Of a stretch of 64,000 nucleotides of DNA, positions 17,113 through 26,401 are shown one piece after another. Origin of the DNA: Parapedobacter luteus (lineage in GTDB: Bacteria > Bacteroidota > Bacteroidia > Sphingobacteriales > Sphingobacteriaceae). How positions within the stretch are numbered: the stretch's first letter is position 1; every line of letters begins with the position of its first letter. The DNA lies in assembly GCF_900168055.1 (NCBI RefSeq), contig NZ_FUYS01000002.1:124888-188887 (forward strand). The letters are read 5' to 3'. The notes beneath the pieces were generated by a model, which saw only the letters and a program-made list of their open reading frames with translations, was not told where the DNA came from and did no database searches. The position numbers and the translations under genes are program-made.

Positions 17113-17441
17113 GTTTCGCAAGTTTAACGTATTCTGATTAAATATACATCCTTATCATGCAACTTTATTGATATTGTTTGTCTTGGGCGGGAGTAAGCGG
17201 CCGGGAGTCGAGAGCTGAATGTAGTCGGTTAAGATGAAAATATCGGCGTTTCGTCTGTGTAAAGATTGAATTTTTTGATTTTAAGTTTGTTTTAATGTGG
17301 TTTTTTTGGTTTTATGGGCTTGTTTGTTCTGTTTTTTGTTGGTTTTGGTTTGAAATATACAAGTTTATGCTTGATTGTGTTATTTGTTTTTTCTTTTATT
17401 GTCATGGTATTGCGTTATTTATTTGTTATATTGGTTTTGTT
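17113..17441. other. Gene-free T-rich intergenic region
   Basis: Between the divergent ABC operon and ald. The plus strand is very rich in T and G and poor in C from about 17260 to 17440, with runs such as GGTTTTGGTTTG. I find no ORF with coding character, no tRNA and no convincing hairpin in it. It probably holds the ald promoter but no exact TAnnTTTG box is visible. Confidence 0.5.
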
Positions 17442-17481
17442 TTCGTATAAATGTGTATAATTGTTCGAAATTTTATACGAA
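17442..17481. promoter_or_regulatory. Operator-like inverted repeat upstream of ald
   Basis: TTCGTATAAA (17442-17451) and TTTATACGAA (17472-17481) are perfect 10-bp inverted repeats with centres 30 bp apart, about three helical turns, and a TTCGAA palindrome in between. The second arm ends 11 nt before the ald ATG. Alanine dehydrogenase genes are often controlled by Lrp/AsnC-type regulators, which bind such phased sites; a leader hairpin is the alternative. Confidence 0.5.
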
Positions 17482-17492
17482 TTATAAAAAAA

Positions 17493-18605
17493 ATGACGAT
17501 AGGTATACCTAAAGAAATCAAAAATAATGAAAGTCGGGTGGCGTTGACCGCATCGGGTGTGTTTGAATTAAGGCAATATGGTCATCATATTTTGGTGGAG
17601 CAGGGTGCAGGAAAGGGAAGTGGAATATCAGACGTGGAATATGAACACGCAGGAGCGGAAATCGTGACCAATCCACATGATATTTGGGCAAGGGCGGAGA
17701 TGATAGTAAAGGTGAAAGAGCCTATCGATGAAGAATTGCGGCTGGCCCGCGCCGGACAGATCGTTTTTACCTATTTTCATTTTGCCTCGAGCATCACGCT
17801 TACAGAGGCAATGATCGGCCGTGGAGCCGTATGCATCGCGTATGAAACCGTTGAAAAACCGGACCGGTCATTGCCATTGCTCACGCCGATGTCTGAAGTA
17901 GCCGGACGGATGGCCGTGCAGCAAGGAGCCCGTTACCTGGAAAAGCCGGTGAAGGGTAGGGGGGTGTTGCTCGGCGGCGTACCTGGCGTACCTCCGGGGA
18001 GGGTGCTTATCTTGGGGGCCGGAATTGTCGGCGTTCAGGCAGCCAAAATGGCCTCCGGTTTAGGTGCGCATGTGACGATTTTGGATATCAATACCGATCG
18101 GCTCCGTTATGTCAATGACATCCTGCCCCCTCATGTGGTGACGCAATATTCCAGCCAATATACCATCCGTAAGTTGGTACAGACACACGACCTCATCATC
18201 GGTGCGGTACTGATACCGGGTGCCAAAGCACCGAATCTGGTCACGCGCGATATGCTGAAGACGATGCGGCCGGGCACGGTCATTGTCGATGTGGCCGTCG
18301 ATCAGGGCGGTTGCGTAGAGACCTGCGTGCCAACAACGCATGAAAACCCCACGTATGTCATTGACGATGTCTTGCATTATTGCGTGGCCAATATGCCCGG
18401 TGCGGTACCTTTCACCTCAACGCTTGCGCTTACCAATTCGACCTTGCCTTACATCATCAACATTGCCAATAAAGGCTGGAAGGCGGCTTGTGCGCATGAT
18501 CCTGCACTGATGAAAGGACTTAACATCGTCGAGGGCAAAGTCGTGTACCAAGGGGTTGCCGAGGCATTTGATTTGCCTCTGCATGACGTAGTGGAGGTTT
18601 TTTGA
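17493..18605 (+). CDS. ald: Alanine dehydrogenase
   Basis: Reversible NAD-dependent deamination of L-alanine to pyruvate and ammonia. From ATG 17493 the protein has 370 residues, as expected for Ald, and begins MTIGIPKEIKNNESRVALT; an in-frame ATG at 17451 would add 14 atypical residues. Other motifs: VKVKEPI, FTYFHFASS, MSEVAGRMAVQQGA, GGVPGVPPGRVLILGAGIVG (nucleotide-binding GxGxxG) and the C-terminal LALTNSTLPYI. Single gene, no downstream partner. Confidence 0.96.
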   Translation: MTIGIPKEIKNNESRVALTASGVFELRQYGHHILVEQGAGKGSGISDVEYEHAGAEIVTNPHDIWARAEMIVKVKEPIDEELRLARAGQIVFTYFHFASSITLTEAMIGRGAVCIAYETVEKPDRSLPLLTPMSEVAGRMAVQQGARYLEKPVKGRGVLLGGVPGVPPGRVLILGAGIVGVQAAKMASGLGAHVTILDINTDRLRYVNDILPPHVVTQYSSQYTIRKLVQTHDLIIGAVLIPGAKAPNLVTRDMLKTMRPGTVIVDVAVDQGGCVETCVPTTHENPTYVIDDVLHYCVANMPGAVPFTSTLALTNSTLPYIINIANKGWKAACAHDPALMKGLNIVEGKVVYQGVAEAFDLPLHDVVEVF

Positions 18606-18791
18606 TGAAGCCGTTTATTCGTTGGGTTAAATGACTTGTAACTAATGCTATATGTTGTCTATTTGAATATCGTTTATAATTAATTAACATTAATTTCATT
18701 AAAATATGATTTTCAGTAAATGTTGCCTTTATATTAAATAAATTCCTTTGTAAAAGGATTATTGAGGTATCAAACATTAAATTGAAAAATC

Positions 18792-20039
18792 ATGAAAAAG
18801 TTATTTTTACCATTCCTGACCGTGTTTGCATTAGGTTTTGCGACGAGTTGTAGTGATGATGACGATCCGGCACCAGATCCGGGAAACGAGGGGGAAGAAA
18901 TTGTAAAACAAGGTGTCCTTACGGAAAATGAGACTTGGACTGCAGATAACATTTATATTTTGGATGGACGAGTTGTCGTTGGCGAGGGCGTGACATTGAC
19001 TATCGAGGCAGGAACCATAATTAAGGGCGAAGAGGGGCAAGAGACATTGGCGTCTGCGTTGATTGTTGACCAAGGCGGTAGATTGATCGCTAATGGTACT
19101 GCGGAGCGGCCTATTATCTTTACCTCAATCCAAGATAATATACAAATAGGGCAAACTGCCGGCACCAACCTAACGGAAGATGATTTCGGATTGTGGGGTG
19201 GAGTTATCATCCTTGGTAGGGCTCCAATTTCTGTAACCGGTGGAAATTTAACAGCTCAAATCGAGGGTATTCCTGCCAATGAGCCTTATGGTCAATATGG
19301 TGGAGACGATCCGGATGACAATTCGGGGTCGCTGCAGTTTGTATCTATTCGCCATGGGGGGATTACAATCGGCCAGGATAATGAAATCAATGGGTTAACG
19401 TTAGGAGGTGTTGGTGCCGGGACAACCATCAGTAATATCGAAGTAGTAGGTAATCAGGATGACGGTATCGAATGGTTTGGTGGTACCGTCAATGCATCGA
19501 ATTTATTGGTTTGGGCACAACAGGATGATGGTTTGGATGTTGATCAGGCATACTCCGGAACCATTTCAAATGCGGTGGTCATTCAAGGAGGATCTGAACC
19601 TGGATTTGCGTTGGAGCTTGATGGTCCAGAAGGTGAAACGCTTCCAACTACGGCTCCATTCACCATAGAAAATGTTACCGTTATTGGAAATAGTGAAAGC
19701 GATATCATTGCAGACCTTCGTGATGGAGTGCTATGTAATTTGAATAACATATTGGTGCACGGCGTCAATGCTAATGCTTGGGTACGTGTGAACGGTGCTG
19801 ACTCTCAAGCTGAACTTGTAAATGATCGGATCGCCTTTTCTAATTGGGAGGTGGTATTGGCGGAGGGTGCTACTATTGATGGTCTTATCGCCGCAAACGA
19901 CAGAGTGGCGCTTCCCGCAGCGTCAGCGTCCAAATTTACAAACAACGTGACGGCTATTACTTCAGCAGACGAAGCATCTGTAGGTGCAAATCTTTCAGTG
20001 TTCTCTTGGACATACGCTGCGAGCAAGGGCGCATACTAG
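18792..20039 (+). CDS. Surface lipoprotein with parallel beta-helix, partner of the TonB receptor
   Basis: A 415-residue lipoprotein: lipobox FATSC with Cys20, directly followed by SDDDD, an acidic stretch like the surface-export signal of Bacteroidota lipoproteins. The rest has repeated short beta-strands with G/N/D turns (VVVGEGVTLTIEAGTIIKG, ALIVDQGGRLIANGTAERPIIFTS, ISNIEVVGNQDDGIEWFGG, NLLVWAQQDDGLDVDQ), typical of a right-handed beta-helix. Similar proteins are sometimes mis-annotated as multidrug transporters. It is followed by a TonB-dependent receptor, with a hairpin between them, so it probably captures a ligand at the surface. The ligand is unknown. Confidence 0.8.
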   Translation: MKKLFLPFLTVFALGFATSCSDDDDPAPDPGNEGEEIVKQGVLTENETWTADNIYILDGRVVVGEGVTLTIEAGTIIKGEEGQETLASALIVDQGGRLIANGTAERPIIFTSIQDNIQIGQTAGTNLTEDDFGLWGGVIILGRAPISVTGGNLTAQIEGIPANEPYGQYGGDDPDDNSGSLQFVSIRHGGITIGQDNEINGLTLGGVGAGTTISNIEVVGNQDDGIEWFGGTVNASNLLVWAQQDDGLDVDQAYSGTISNAVVIQGGSEPGFALELDGPEGETLPTTAPFTIENVTVIGNSESDIIADLRDGVLCNLNNILVHGVNANAWVRVNGADSQAELVNDRIAFSNWEVVLAEGATIDGLIAANDRVALPAASASKFTNNVTAITSADEASVGANLSVFSWTYAASKGAY

Positions 20040-20065
20040 TTATCAGTTAAAAATAAATGAAAAGC

Positions 20066-20106
20066 ATGTCCATCTCCAAATCTTTTAAGGGGATGGACAT
20101 TCTTTT
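20066..20106 (+). terminator. Hairpin terminator/attenuator between lipoprotein and TonB receptor
   Basis: ATGTCCATCTCC (20066-20077) pairs with the segment ending at 20100 (GATGGACAT plus GGG, one T-G wobble), giving a stem of about 12 bp followed by TCTTTT. It sits in the 94-nt gap between the two genes, so the receptor may be expressed at a lower level than the lipoprotein. Confidence 0.7.
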
Positions 20107-20133
20107 AAAAAAATAGTTTTTCCAAACCGAAAT

Positions 20134-22950
20134 ATGTTAAAAAGAATTTTGTTCCTTTTATTTGGGAATGTATGTTTATCGTCTATGTTGTTTGCTCAAC
20201 AAGGACGTATTGTTGGCACCGTATCGGAAAGCGGAACTACCGAAAACCTTTCGGGTGTGAGTGTTGCAGTGAAGGGTTCAACTATTGGAGTAGCGACCGA
20301 TTTTGAGGGAGATTATTCGCTTGAACTCGCACCAGGTATCTATACCATCGTTTATTCTTTTATCGGATATGAAACCAAAGAGGTTGAGTCTGTTGAGGTC
20401 AAAGCGGGAGACGTTGTTCATTTAGATGTCGCAATGGTGGTAAGTGCAGATATGTTGGGGGAGGTTGTCGTTACTACTACAGCTAGGCAAAATACAGAGA
20501 TTTCGTTGTTAAACATGCAACGTAATGCATCGACATTAATGGATGGATTGTCGTTGCAGAGTATCAATCGTAGCGGGGCAAGTAGTATCGCATCCGCTGT
20601 GCGGGTGGTCCCAGGAGTTTCTATTCAGGACGGTAAATTCGTTTATGTGCGGGGGTTAGGCGATCGTTATACAAAATCGATTCTGAATGGAATGGATATT
20701 CCGGGGCTCGATCCAGATAAGAATACTGTTCAAATGGATATTTTTCCAACTAACATTCTGGAAAATATTGTCGTTGTCAAATCGGCGTCTGCTGAGCTTC
20801 CTGCTGATTTTACGGGAGGTGTAGTCGATGTTGTAACGAAGGATTTTCCAACGCAACGGCAGTTTAATATATCAATTTCCGGTGGATTCAATCCAGATAT
20901 GCATTTTAAAAACAACTATTTGAGTTATGCCGGTGGTGGGACAGATTTTCTGGGGTTTGATGATGGAACTAGGAAATTGCCGATTTCGTCGAGCATGACC
21001 ATTCCGAGCCCTGCAGGTGATAATGGCACGTTGGAAGGCATAACACGTTCCTTTAATCCGATTATGGCGGCAGACCGGCAAAATAGTTTTGCAGATTTTA
21101 GTATAGGAGCTAACTATGGTAATCAATACAATATCGGTGTCAATAAATTAGGAGTTATCGCGTCCATCGAATATAAAAACACGACTACTTTCTATGAAGG
21201 ATTTAGGAATGGTGTTTATCAAAAGCCCGAGAATAATAGTGAGCTCGAACTCCGTTCTGATCGGACAAGGTGGGGGGATCTGGGGGTGCGGGGGGTGCTG
21301 GGCTCGGTATTGGCTGGCATATCTTACAAGACAGAGCGATCTAAATACGTGCTTAATTTGCTGCATATACAAAATGGCGAAAGCCGTGCAGCATTGTTCG
21401 ATCAGCGTACTGAGATTTCCAATGTGATTAACGTAGTTAAAAACAATCTAGAATATACACAACGTTCGGTTTCGAATTTGCAATTGGGAGGCAAACATAC
21501 AAATTCAGATGCTTCATTTACAACCGAATGGAAACTGTCGCCGACTTTAGCAAAAGTTTATGATAAAGATGTGCGGTTAACTACATTTATTGTGGGAAGT
21601 AATGGATATACTATTGGCTCAGATGCTGGATTTCCCAATCGGGTTTGGCGAGATTTAGATGAGATGAATTTGGTGGGAAAACTAGACTTTACGAAAAAGT
21701 ACCAATTGTTTGCCCAAGGAGCTTCACTCAAATTCGGTGGTTTATATAGTTACAAGCAACGGGATTATTCGATTCAAAGCTATAACATAGCTTATAGGGC
21801 CGTGAGTACAGGAGACTTGAATGGCGATCCAAACGCAATATTAGCAGACGAAAATGTGTGGACACCGGAGACTAATTCGGGGTACTTTGTTCGCGGGAAT
21901 TTTCAGCCGGCGAACACATTTGACGCTACGCAACTAACTGCAGCAATTTATGTATCTAATGAAGCAAAGATAGGCGACCGATTAAGGACTGTCATTGGCC
22001 TTCGGGCTGAGCAATTTACATCTCTGCTAACAGGGCAGAACAGTACCGGTACTATAAATTACGACAATGAAAAGACCATCGAGAAGCTAGATCTGTTTCC
22101 CTCAGCTAACTTGATTTATGCGTTGACTGCTCAAAGTAACGTAAGGGTCGCTTACTCCCGTACTACCGCACGACCTACGTTTAAGGAAATATCACCGGTA
22201 CAAATTGCCGACCTGCTTACTGATCTTACATTTCTAGGAAATTTAGATTTGAAACCTACGTATATCAATAATATCGATGTACGTTATGAGCTTTTTGGCG
22301 ACAACGCACAACTGTTTGCTTTAAGCGGTTTTTACAAGCGATTTAAAGATCCCATCGAGTTGGTTGCTTATTCCAATATCGCCCCAACTAATGTGACACC
22401 TAGAAATGCGCCTGAAGCCGATGTGTTCGGTGTCGAGCTAGAAGGAAGAAAAAATCTAGGTTTTATTTCCGATGGCTTGGAAAAATTAAGTGTGAATGTA
22501 AATGTGTCTTTTATTGAGTCGCGTATCGCCATGAGCAAAGGGTTAGGTATGGAATATGATTCGCGTTTGATGTTTGCTCGGGAAGGCGAAGTTATCGATG
22601 ATACCAGACAACTACAGGGGCAATCTCCTTACTTGATCAACGCAGGATTGAATTACAATAATAGTGATATCGGCTTGGAAACTGGGCTGTTTTACAATGT
22701 TCAGGGGAAGACATTAGAAGTGGTTGGACTCGCACAAAACCCCGATGTATACGTACAACCCTTTCATAGTTTAAATTTCAATTTTTCCAAGAAACTCGGA
22801 AGTCAAAGGGGGACGATAAGTGTAAAAGTAGAGAATATTTTGGATGATAATCGAGAAAGCTTATACGAATCCTATGGGGCAGCTAAACAAGCATTCCAGT
22901 TTAGGAACCCCGGCCGAAATTTCAGCTTGGGATATAGCTGGAGCTTTTAG
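20134..22950 (+). CDS. TonB-dependent outer-membrane receptor
   Basis: A 938-residue receptor: signal peptide ending LFAQQ, a carboxypeptidase-regulatory-like domain (about 24-105, GRIVGTVSESGTTENLSGVSVAVKG and YTIVYSFIGYETKEV), a plug (about 125-240, SAVRVVPGVSIQDGKFVYVRGLGDRY) and a C-terminal beta-barrel ending in aromatic residues (LGYSWSF). It resembles the TonB receptors of the Xanthomonas/Caulobacter type rather than SusC, and no SusD-like gene is nearby. With the upstream beta-helix lipoprotein it forms an uptake pair of unknown substrate. Codon use is more AT-rich than in the flanking housekeeping genes. Confidence 0.92.
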   Translation: MLKRILFLLFGNVCLSSMLFAQQGRIVGTVSESGTTENLSGVSVAVKGSTIGVATDFEGDYSLELAPGIYTIVYSFIGYETKEVESVEVKAGDVVHLDVAMVVSADMLGEVVVTTTARQNTEISLLNMQRNASTLMDGLSLQSINRSGASSIASAVRVVPGVSIQDGKFVYVRGLGDRYTKSILNGMDIPGLDPDKNTVQMDIFPTNILENIVVVKSASAELPADFTGGVVDVVTKDFPTQRQFNISISGGFNPDMHFKNNYLSYAGGGTDFLGFDDGTRKLPISSSMTIPSPAGDNGTLEGITRSFNPIMAADRQNSFADFSIGANYGNQYNIGVNKLGVIASIEYKNTTTFYEGFRNGVYQKPENNSELELRSDRTRWGDLGVRGVLGSVLAGISYKTERSKYVLNLLHIQNGESRAALFDQRTEISNVINVVKNNLEYTQRSVSNLQLGGKHTNSDASFTTEWKLSPTLAKVYDKDVRLTTFIVGSNGYTIGSDAGFPNRVWRDLDEMNLVGKLDFTKKYQLFAQGASLKFGGLYSYKQRDYSIQSYNIAYRAVSTGDLNGDPNAILADENVWTPETNSGYFVRGNFQPANTFDATQLTAAIYVSNEAKIGDRLRTVIGLRAEQFTSLLTGQNSTGTINYDNEKTIEKLDLFPSANLIYALTAQSNVRVAYSRTTARPTFKEISPVQIADLLTDLTFLGNLDLKPTYINNIDVRYELFGDNAQLFALSGFYKRFKDPIELVAYSNIAPTNVTPRNAPEADVFGVELEGRKNLGFISDGLEKLSVNVNVSFIESRIAMSKGLGMEYDSRLMFAREGEVIDDTRQLQGQSPYLINAGLNYNNSDIGLETGLFYNVQGKTLEVVGLAQNPDVYVQPFHSLNFNFSKKLGSQRGTISVKVENILDDNRESLYESYGAAKQAFQFRNPGRNFSLGYSWSF

Positions 22951-22975
22951 TTGGTGAATAGAGATGGGTTAAGTG

Positions 22976-23008
22976 GCTGTATCATTTTACTTTGATACAG
23001 CTTTTTTT
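22976..23008 (+). terminator. Terminator of the lipoprotein-receptor operon
   Basis: GCTGTATCA (22976-22984), 8-nt loop, TGATACAGC (22993-23001), then seven Ts: a standard intrinsic terminator 25 nt after the receptor stop. Confidence 0.9.
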
Positions 23009-23877
23009 GTGTCTTTGTTACTTGCTGTTTACTTGTATTTTTTATTGTATTCCAAGCATCAGTGGATCGTATAAAAAGTTATTGAGATTGTCCATTATTG
23101 TGGTTGTCTTCGTTTACCAGTAAACACGAATTATGAGAAAACGAGACAGGCTTTTTGAGGTACTGACCCCATTAAGTACCATTGCATGGGTATCATGTGA
23201 GAAATTCAATGATAACATTGCTGGCTTTCTCCAAATGACCTGACCGAATGCGAGACTTGGAACTTTGTGTGCCGGGAAAACACTCGATTGGACGGTTTGT
23301 TCCGGTAGACGGAGAAAACAAGGTCTTTATGTAATACTACTGGAAGGATGATTCAACTGAGAGAGGTGATGCGAATTATCCCGTCCTCTTCTTCGAAGTG
23401 TCGCAGGCTGGTGAGATCTTTTACTTGCGGAAATCGGAGATGCGCAACTGGAAGGTGGTTCACATTACCATGTGTCCGAATTGTAATTTCGTTGCATTGG
23501 ACCGACGGACGGATCAATCAAGGGCGAGTCTGTCAGCGATAATAAATGGTTGATAGAAGCCAATGTGGTATTGGCACTCTTCAGGCAACGTATTTGATAC
23601 ATGGTGCTAAACAGTATTTCCTACGCTGATTAAAAGTAACTTTCCATTTGTCTCGGGGTAAGAAACTATTCCGCTTAGGTTGTGACATATAACGTATTCG
23701 TAGCGGTTTCTCGTGCCGATTCGCTGTTTTTTAAAGGATAGAATATCTTCTTGTTTGGAAAAGCTTTACTATAAGGGTAATTTGAGTGCGTTCAAAATTC
23801 AAGTTTTCTTTACTAATATTTTACATAAAAGTCAAGTAGTGTGCATAAATTAAAGACGACAAATAAGTATTGGAACT
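23009..23877. other. Gene-poor region with decayed coding remnants
   Basis: No intact gene. A 36-codon frame at 23133-23243 and an interrupted frame at 23248-23553 look like remnants (the latter listed separately). The right part, 23560-23877, is AT-rich and shows no ORF, hairpin or consensus promoter that I can support; it must contain the start signal of the lipoprotein gene at 23878. Confidence 0.5.
23248..23553 (+). pseudogene. Possible decayed coding remnant with an in-frame stop
   Basis: One frame reads about 28 codons from ATG 23248 (..KHSIGRFVPVDGENKVFM), a TAA at 23332-23334, then 72 more codons without a stop (YYWKDDSTERGDANYPVLFF, YLRKSEMRNWKVV, CPNCNF). The amino-acid make-up is protein-like across the stop, so a degraded gene is plausible. 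I do not recognise the family, and chance cannot be excluded at this length. Confidence 0.3.
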
Positions 23878-25644
23878 ATGAAAAGAAATGTATTTTTCCT
23901 CGCAATGTCGGGGCTTCTGTTACTAGGCTCTTGTCAAAAAAAGTTTGATCGCCTTGATGTTATTCAAGAAGATTTAAGTTTGGATATAGCTCCGCTGTCC
24001 ATTACGGACCCCAATGATCCCAATCTTGATGCAAACTGGAATTTTTCTGATCCGAATGTCACAACAACACAAATTTATTATGGTCAGCGAGCGAATAACC
24101 AGCCCGTCAGTAGTGTGGAAGTAACTTTGCCTTGGTTTACTGCTGGTAATCCCGCAAACAATGAAGATAGGGACTACCGTCCCGAATTAGGTTGGGTGTT
24201 ATATTTAAAAGACTTTGGTACCCCCGAACGGCCAACGCAAACTCCTTTCTTCGCATTGTACAATAAATATTCAGGCGTGTTGCGCTTCTTCGTTTATAAT
24301 TATAGGGTTCGTAATCAAGGCGAACCTTCGAAGACCTATTACGTAGCGGAGTTGGGTTTTAACAACGCAGCTAATTACAATGCGTCGCTTTCCTTTTTTG
24401 CTCCTACGGACGAATTTGTAAAGAACAATACCAACCCAAGTACCAAACAAATCGTTGTGACCAAGAAGGATGCTTCAGATACGTGGTTAAATTTTGATTT
24501 TGTGATGACTTATGATACCAAATACAGCGAATTGAAATTGACTGTATACGGGGCGAGCCAAGCAGATTTAGCACTAGGAACGGATTTCTCTACGTTGAAC
24601 GCGAGATCTTCGGTGGGAGGGGCAGGCGTTACTTCGGATTTTCACAATGCCATGACGAAGGGTTATGAATATATTGGTTCCACAAAATCGCTTTTGGATG
24701 CTATTAACGATCTACTGGGGAAGCGAGATTCTAATAAGTCAGCCAGTCAATATGTTGTCCAAAGTGAGGCAGCATCAGGAGGAAACGTTGCTCCTCAATC
24801 AGTGGTTGGGACGGTAGCAGCTGCAGTAGGTGTCGTACAAAGCGTTGTGGGGTTAATTAGATCTTTTTCCGGTGGAAAGAAGTCAACAGTCGCAACACAG
24901 ACTGTCTACCAGTATTCAGGTATTGTTCAAACCACGGGGACAGCTACGATTACAAATAATCTATATAGCATTCAATTTCATCAAGACCCAAAAGCGCCGT
25001 TGACAGCTAACCGATATAGACCGATATACCAATATGACACAGGGTTAATTGGAGCGCCGGATCGGTTTCATTTGTTTGCTAGGGGAACTCTGTATGATAT
25101 GGGTTGTTATTTTTATCGAATGAGAGATTTGCACTTGTTTACGTATAATACAGCTTTTAGGTTTGACAAATTCGTTGATGCATTTTATCATAATCCAGAC
25201 TTGCTTGGAAAAGTCAAACTCGTCAAGTTCGATACATACTTAGTCAATAATATTATATCGGAAATTGGACTAGGCAGTGAATATAACTCTTTTGATTTTT
25301 TGCAATGGGCTGATGCAAGTTTAAATGGCGGGGTCACTGGCGATAGTCCACATAGCTTACCTGTAAACGCTGACAGACGCCGAGATATTGATGATGCGCA
25401 AATCACCTATGGAAGATATATCCATCCCTTGATAACTGATAATTATAACCCTTTCCCTACCAGGTTAAACCATCCAAAGATCGGAATAGAAATTCATTAC
25501 GAAATCATTGATCCGAATTATCCATTGGAGGATTCGAGAGAAAGAGTTATCTTTAAAGTGGTTGACCTGACGACATTTGACTTTACGCCACATACGGGTC
25601 GTCCGCTAGATTATTGTCCACAACCTTTTGAACATTTTTATTAG
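23878..25644 (+). CDS. Large lipoprotein of unknown function
   Basis: A 588-residue lipoprotein with lipobox LLGSC (Cys19) followed by QKK, so without the acidic surface signal. No domain recognised. Residues about 303-330 form a hydrophobic Gly/Val/Ala-rich segment (VVGTVAAAVGVVQSVVGLI) in the middle of an otherwise polar protein, and about 335-368 is a Thr/Ser-rich alternating stretch (TVYQYSGIVQTTGTATITNN). This pairing recalls membrane-inserting regions of pore-forming proteins, but that is only an analogy. Many Tyr, Asn and Asp residues suggest an extracellular beta-rich protein. Single gene in an AT-rich accessory stretch, without a visible partner. Confidence 0.75.
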   Translation: MKRNVFFLAMSGLLLLGSCQKKFDRLDVIQEDLSLDIAPLSITDPNDPNLDANWNFSDPNVTTTQIYYGQRANNQPVSSVEVTLPWFTAGNPANNEDRDYRPELGWVLYLKDFGTPERPTQTPFFALYNKYSGVLRFFVYNYRVRNQGEPSKTYYVAELGFNNAANYNASLSFFAPTDEFVKNNTNPSTKQIVVTKKDASDTWLNFDFVMTYDTKYSELKLTVYGASQADLALGTDFSTLNARSSVGGAGVTSDFHNAMTKGYEYIGSTKSLLDAINDLLGKRDSNKSASQYVVQSEAASGGNVAPQSVVGTVAAAVGVVQSVVGLIRSFSGGKKSTVATQTVYQYSGIVQTTGTATITNNLYSIQFHQDPKAPLTANRYRPIYQYDTGLIGAPDRFHLFARGTLYDMGCYFYRMRDLHLFTYNTAFRFDKFVDAFYHNPDLLGKVKLVKFDTYLVNNIISEIGLGSEYNSFDFLQWADASLNGGVTGDSPHSLPVNADRRRDIDDAQITYGRYIHPLITDNYNPFPTRLNHPKIGIEIHYEIIDPNYPLEDSRERVIFKVVDLTTFDFTPHTGRPLDYCPQPFEHFY

Positions 25645-25787
25645 CCATAGGAATTACCCACGTCCAATAATTAGCGTTGTATAAAACATAATAGAAAACA
25701 ACCATTGGCCTCTCGGGGGCCATTTTTGTTTTTGTTGACTGCAAATTTGCTGTCAGGAAAAGGCAATCGTGTCGTGAATTAGAAGTG

Positions 25788-26278
25788 ATGAAATTAGGGA
25801 TTCACATTGCCCACGGGTCAGGTGCAGGTTTCTATTTGACATATGATAGAATAGATGCAAACGATATTCGGGTAGCCAAGGCAGCCTTTGTAGGGAAAAG
25901 GATTGGAGACCGGCGTGAGCGCGACAACGTGTTGCTGGAAACCAAACGTCTCCTGATGTATGCTATGCTCTGCTGGGATATCCCAAAGGACAAAATTAGG
26001 TCACTGGTTATCTTTATGACCTATTACGTAAATTTTGAATTCAAGGAAACAAACACTATTTTGAAATGGAAAAATAACAACTTACCAGAGGCAGTGATAC
26101 CATAGGAATTGAGCAATTGTTAATCGAGACTGAAAAGAAGCGGAGCGAGAAGAAAGGTGTTGAAAAATGGAAGAGCAATCTGGTGAATCTTATTGTCAAA
26201 CTTGGCTTATCCGATGAGCGGGCAGCCAATGTAGCCGAAGTCCCCATCGGCTTGGTTCGCAAAGTCCGCGCCGCCTAG
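25788..26278 (+). pseudogene. Frameshifted Rpn/PD-(D/E)XK transposase-like remnant
   Basis: The first frame (IHIAHGSGAGFYLTYDRIDANDI..RLLMYAMLCWDIPKDKIRSL) ends in an unrelated tail, while another frame continues FEMEK, a TAA at 26075-26077, then QLTRGSDTIGIEQLLIETEK and a C-terminal LGLSDERAANVAEVPIGLV..VRAA stop at 26278. Joined, this is the C-terminal half of the Rpn-type recombination-promoting nuclease/putative transposase family, including the usual TxGIEexL segment and the C-terminal helix-turn-helix-like end. At least one frameshift near 26055-26070 and one nonsense mutation; the N-terminal nuclease domain is missing. Confidence 0.6.
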
Positions 26279-26344
26279 ATAAGAAGCAGAAATAAACCGT
26301 CCGCCTTTCTCCACCCTTTCTTCTACCGTAATGCGGACTGGATA

Positions 26345-26401
26345 CGGGTCTCATCCGAGGCGGATCTGGGAAATCCTGAGATCCGCCTCGGATGAGACCC
26401 G
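26345..26401. repeat. 23-bp perfect hairpin in gene-free DNA
   Basis: The 23-base arm 26345-26367 is the exact reverse complement of 26379-26401, with an 11-nt loop; after one mismatch three further base pairs extend it to 26341-26405. The arms are GC-rich (beginning CGGGTCTCATCC). No T tract follows, so it is not a normal terminator. It lies 67 nt after the broken transposase-like gene. Confidence 0.85.
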
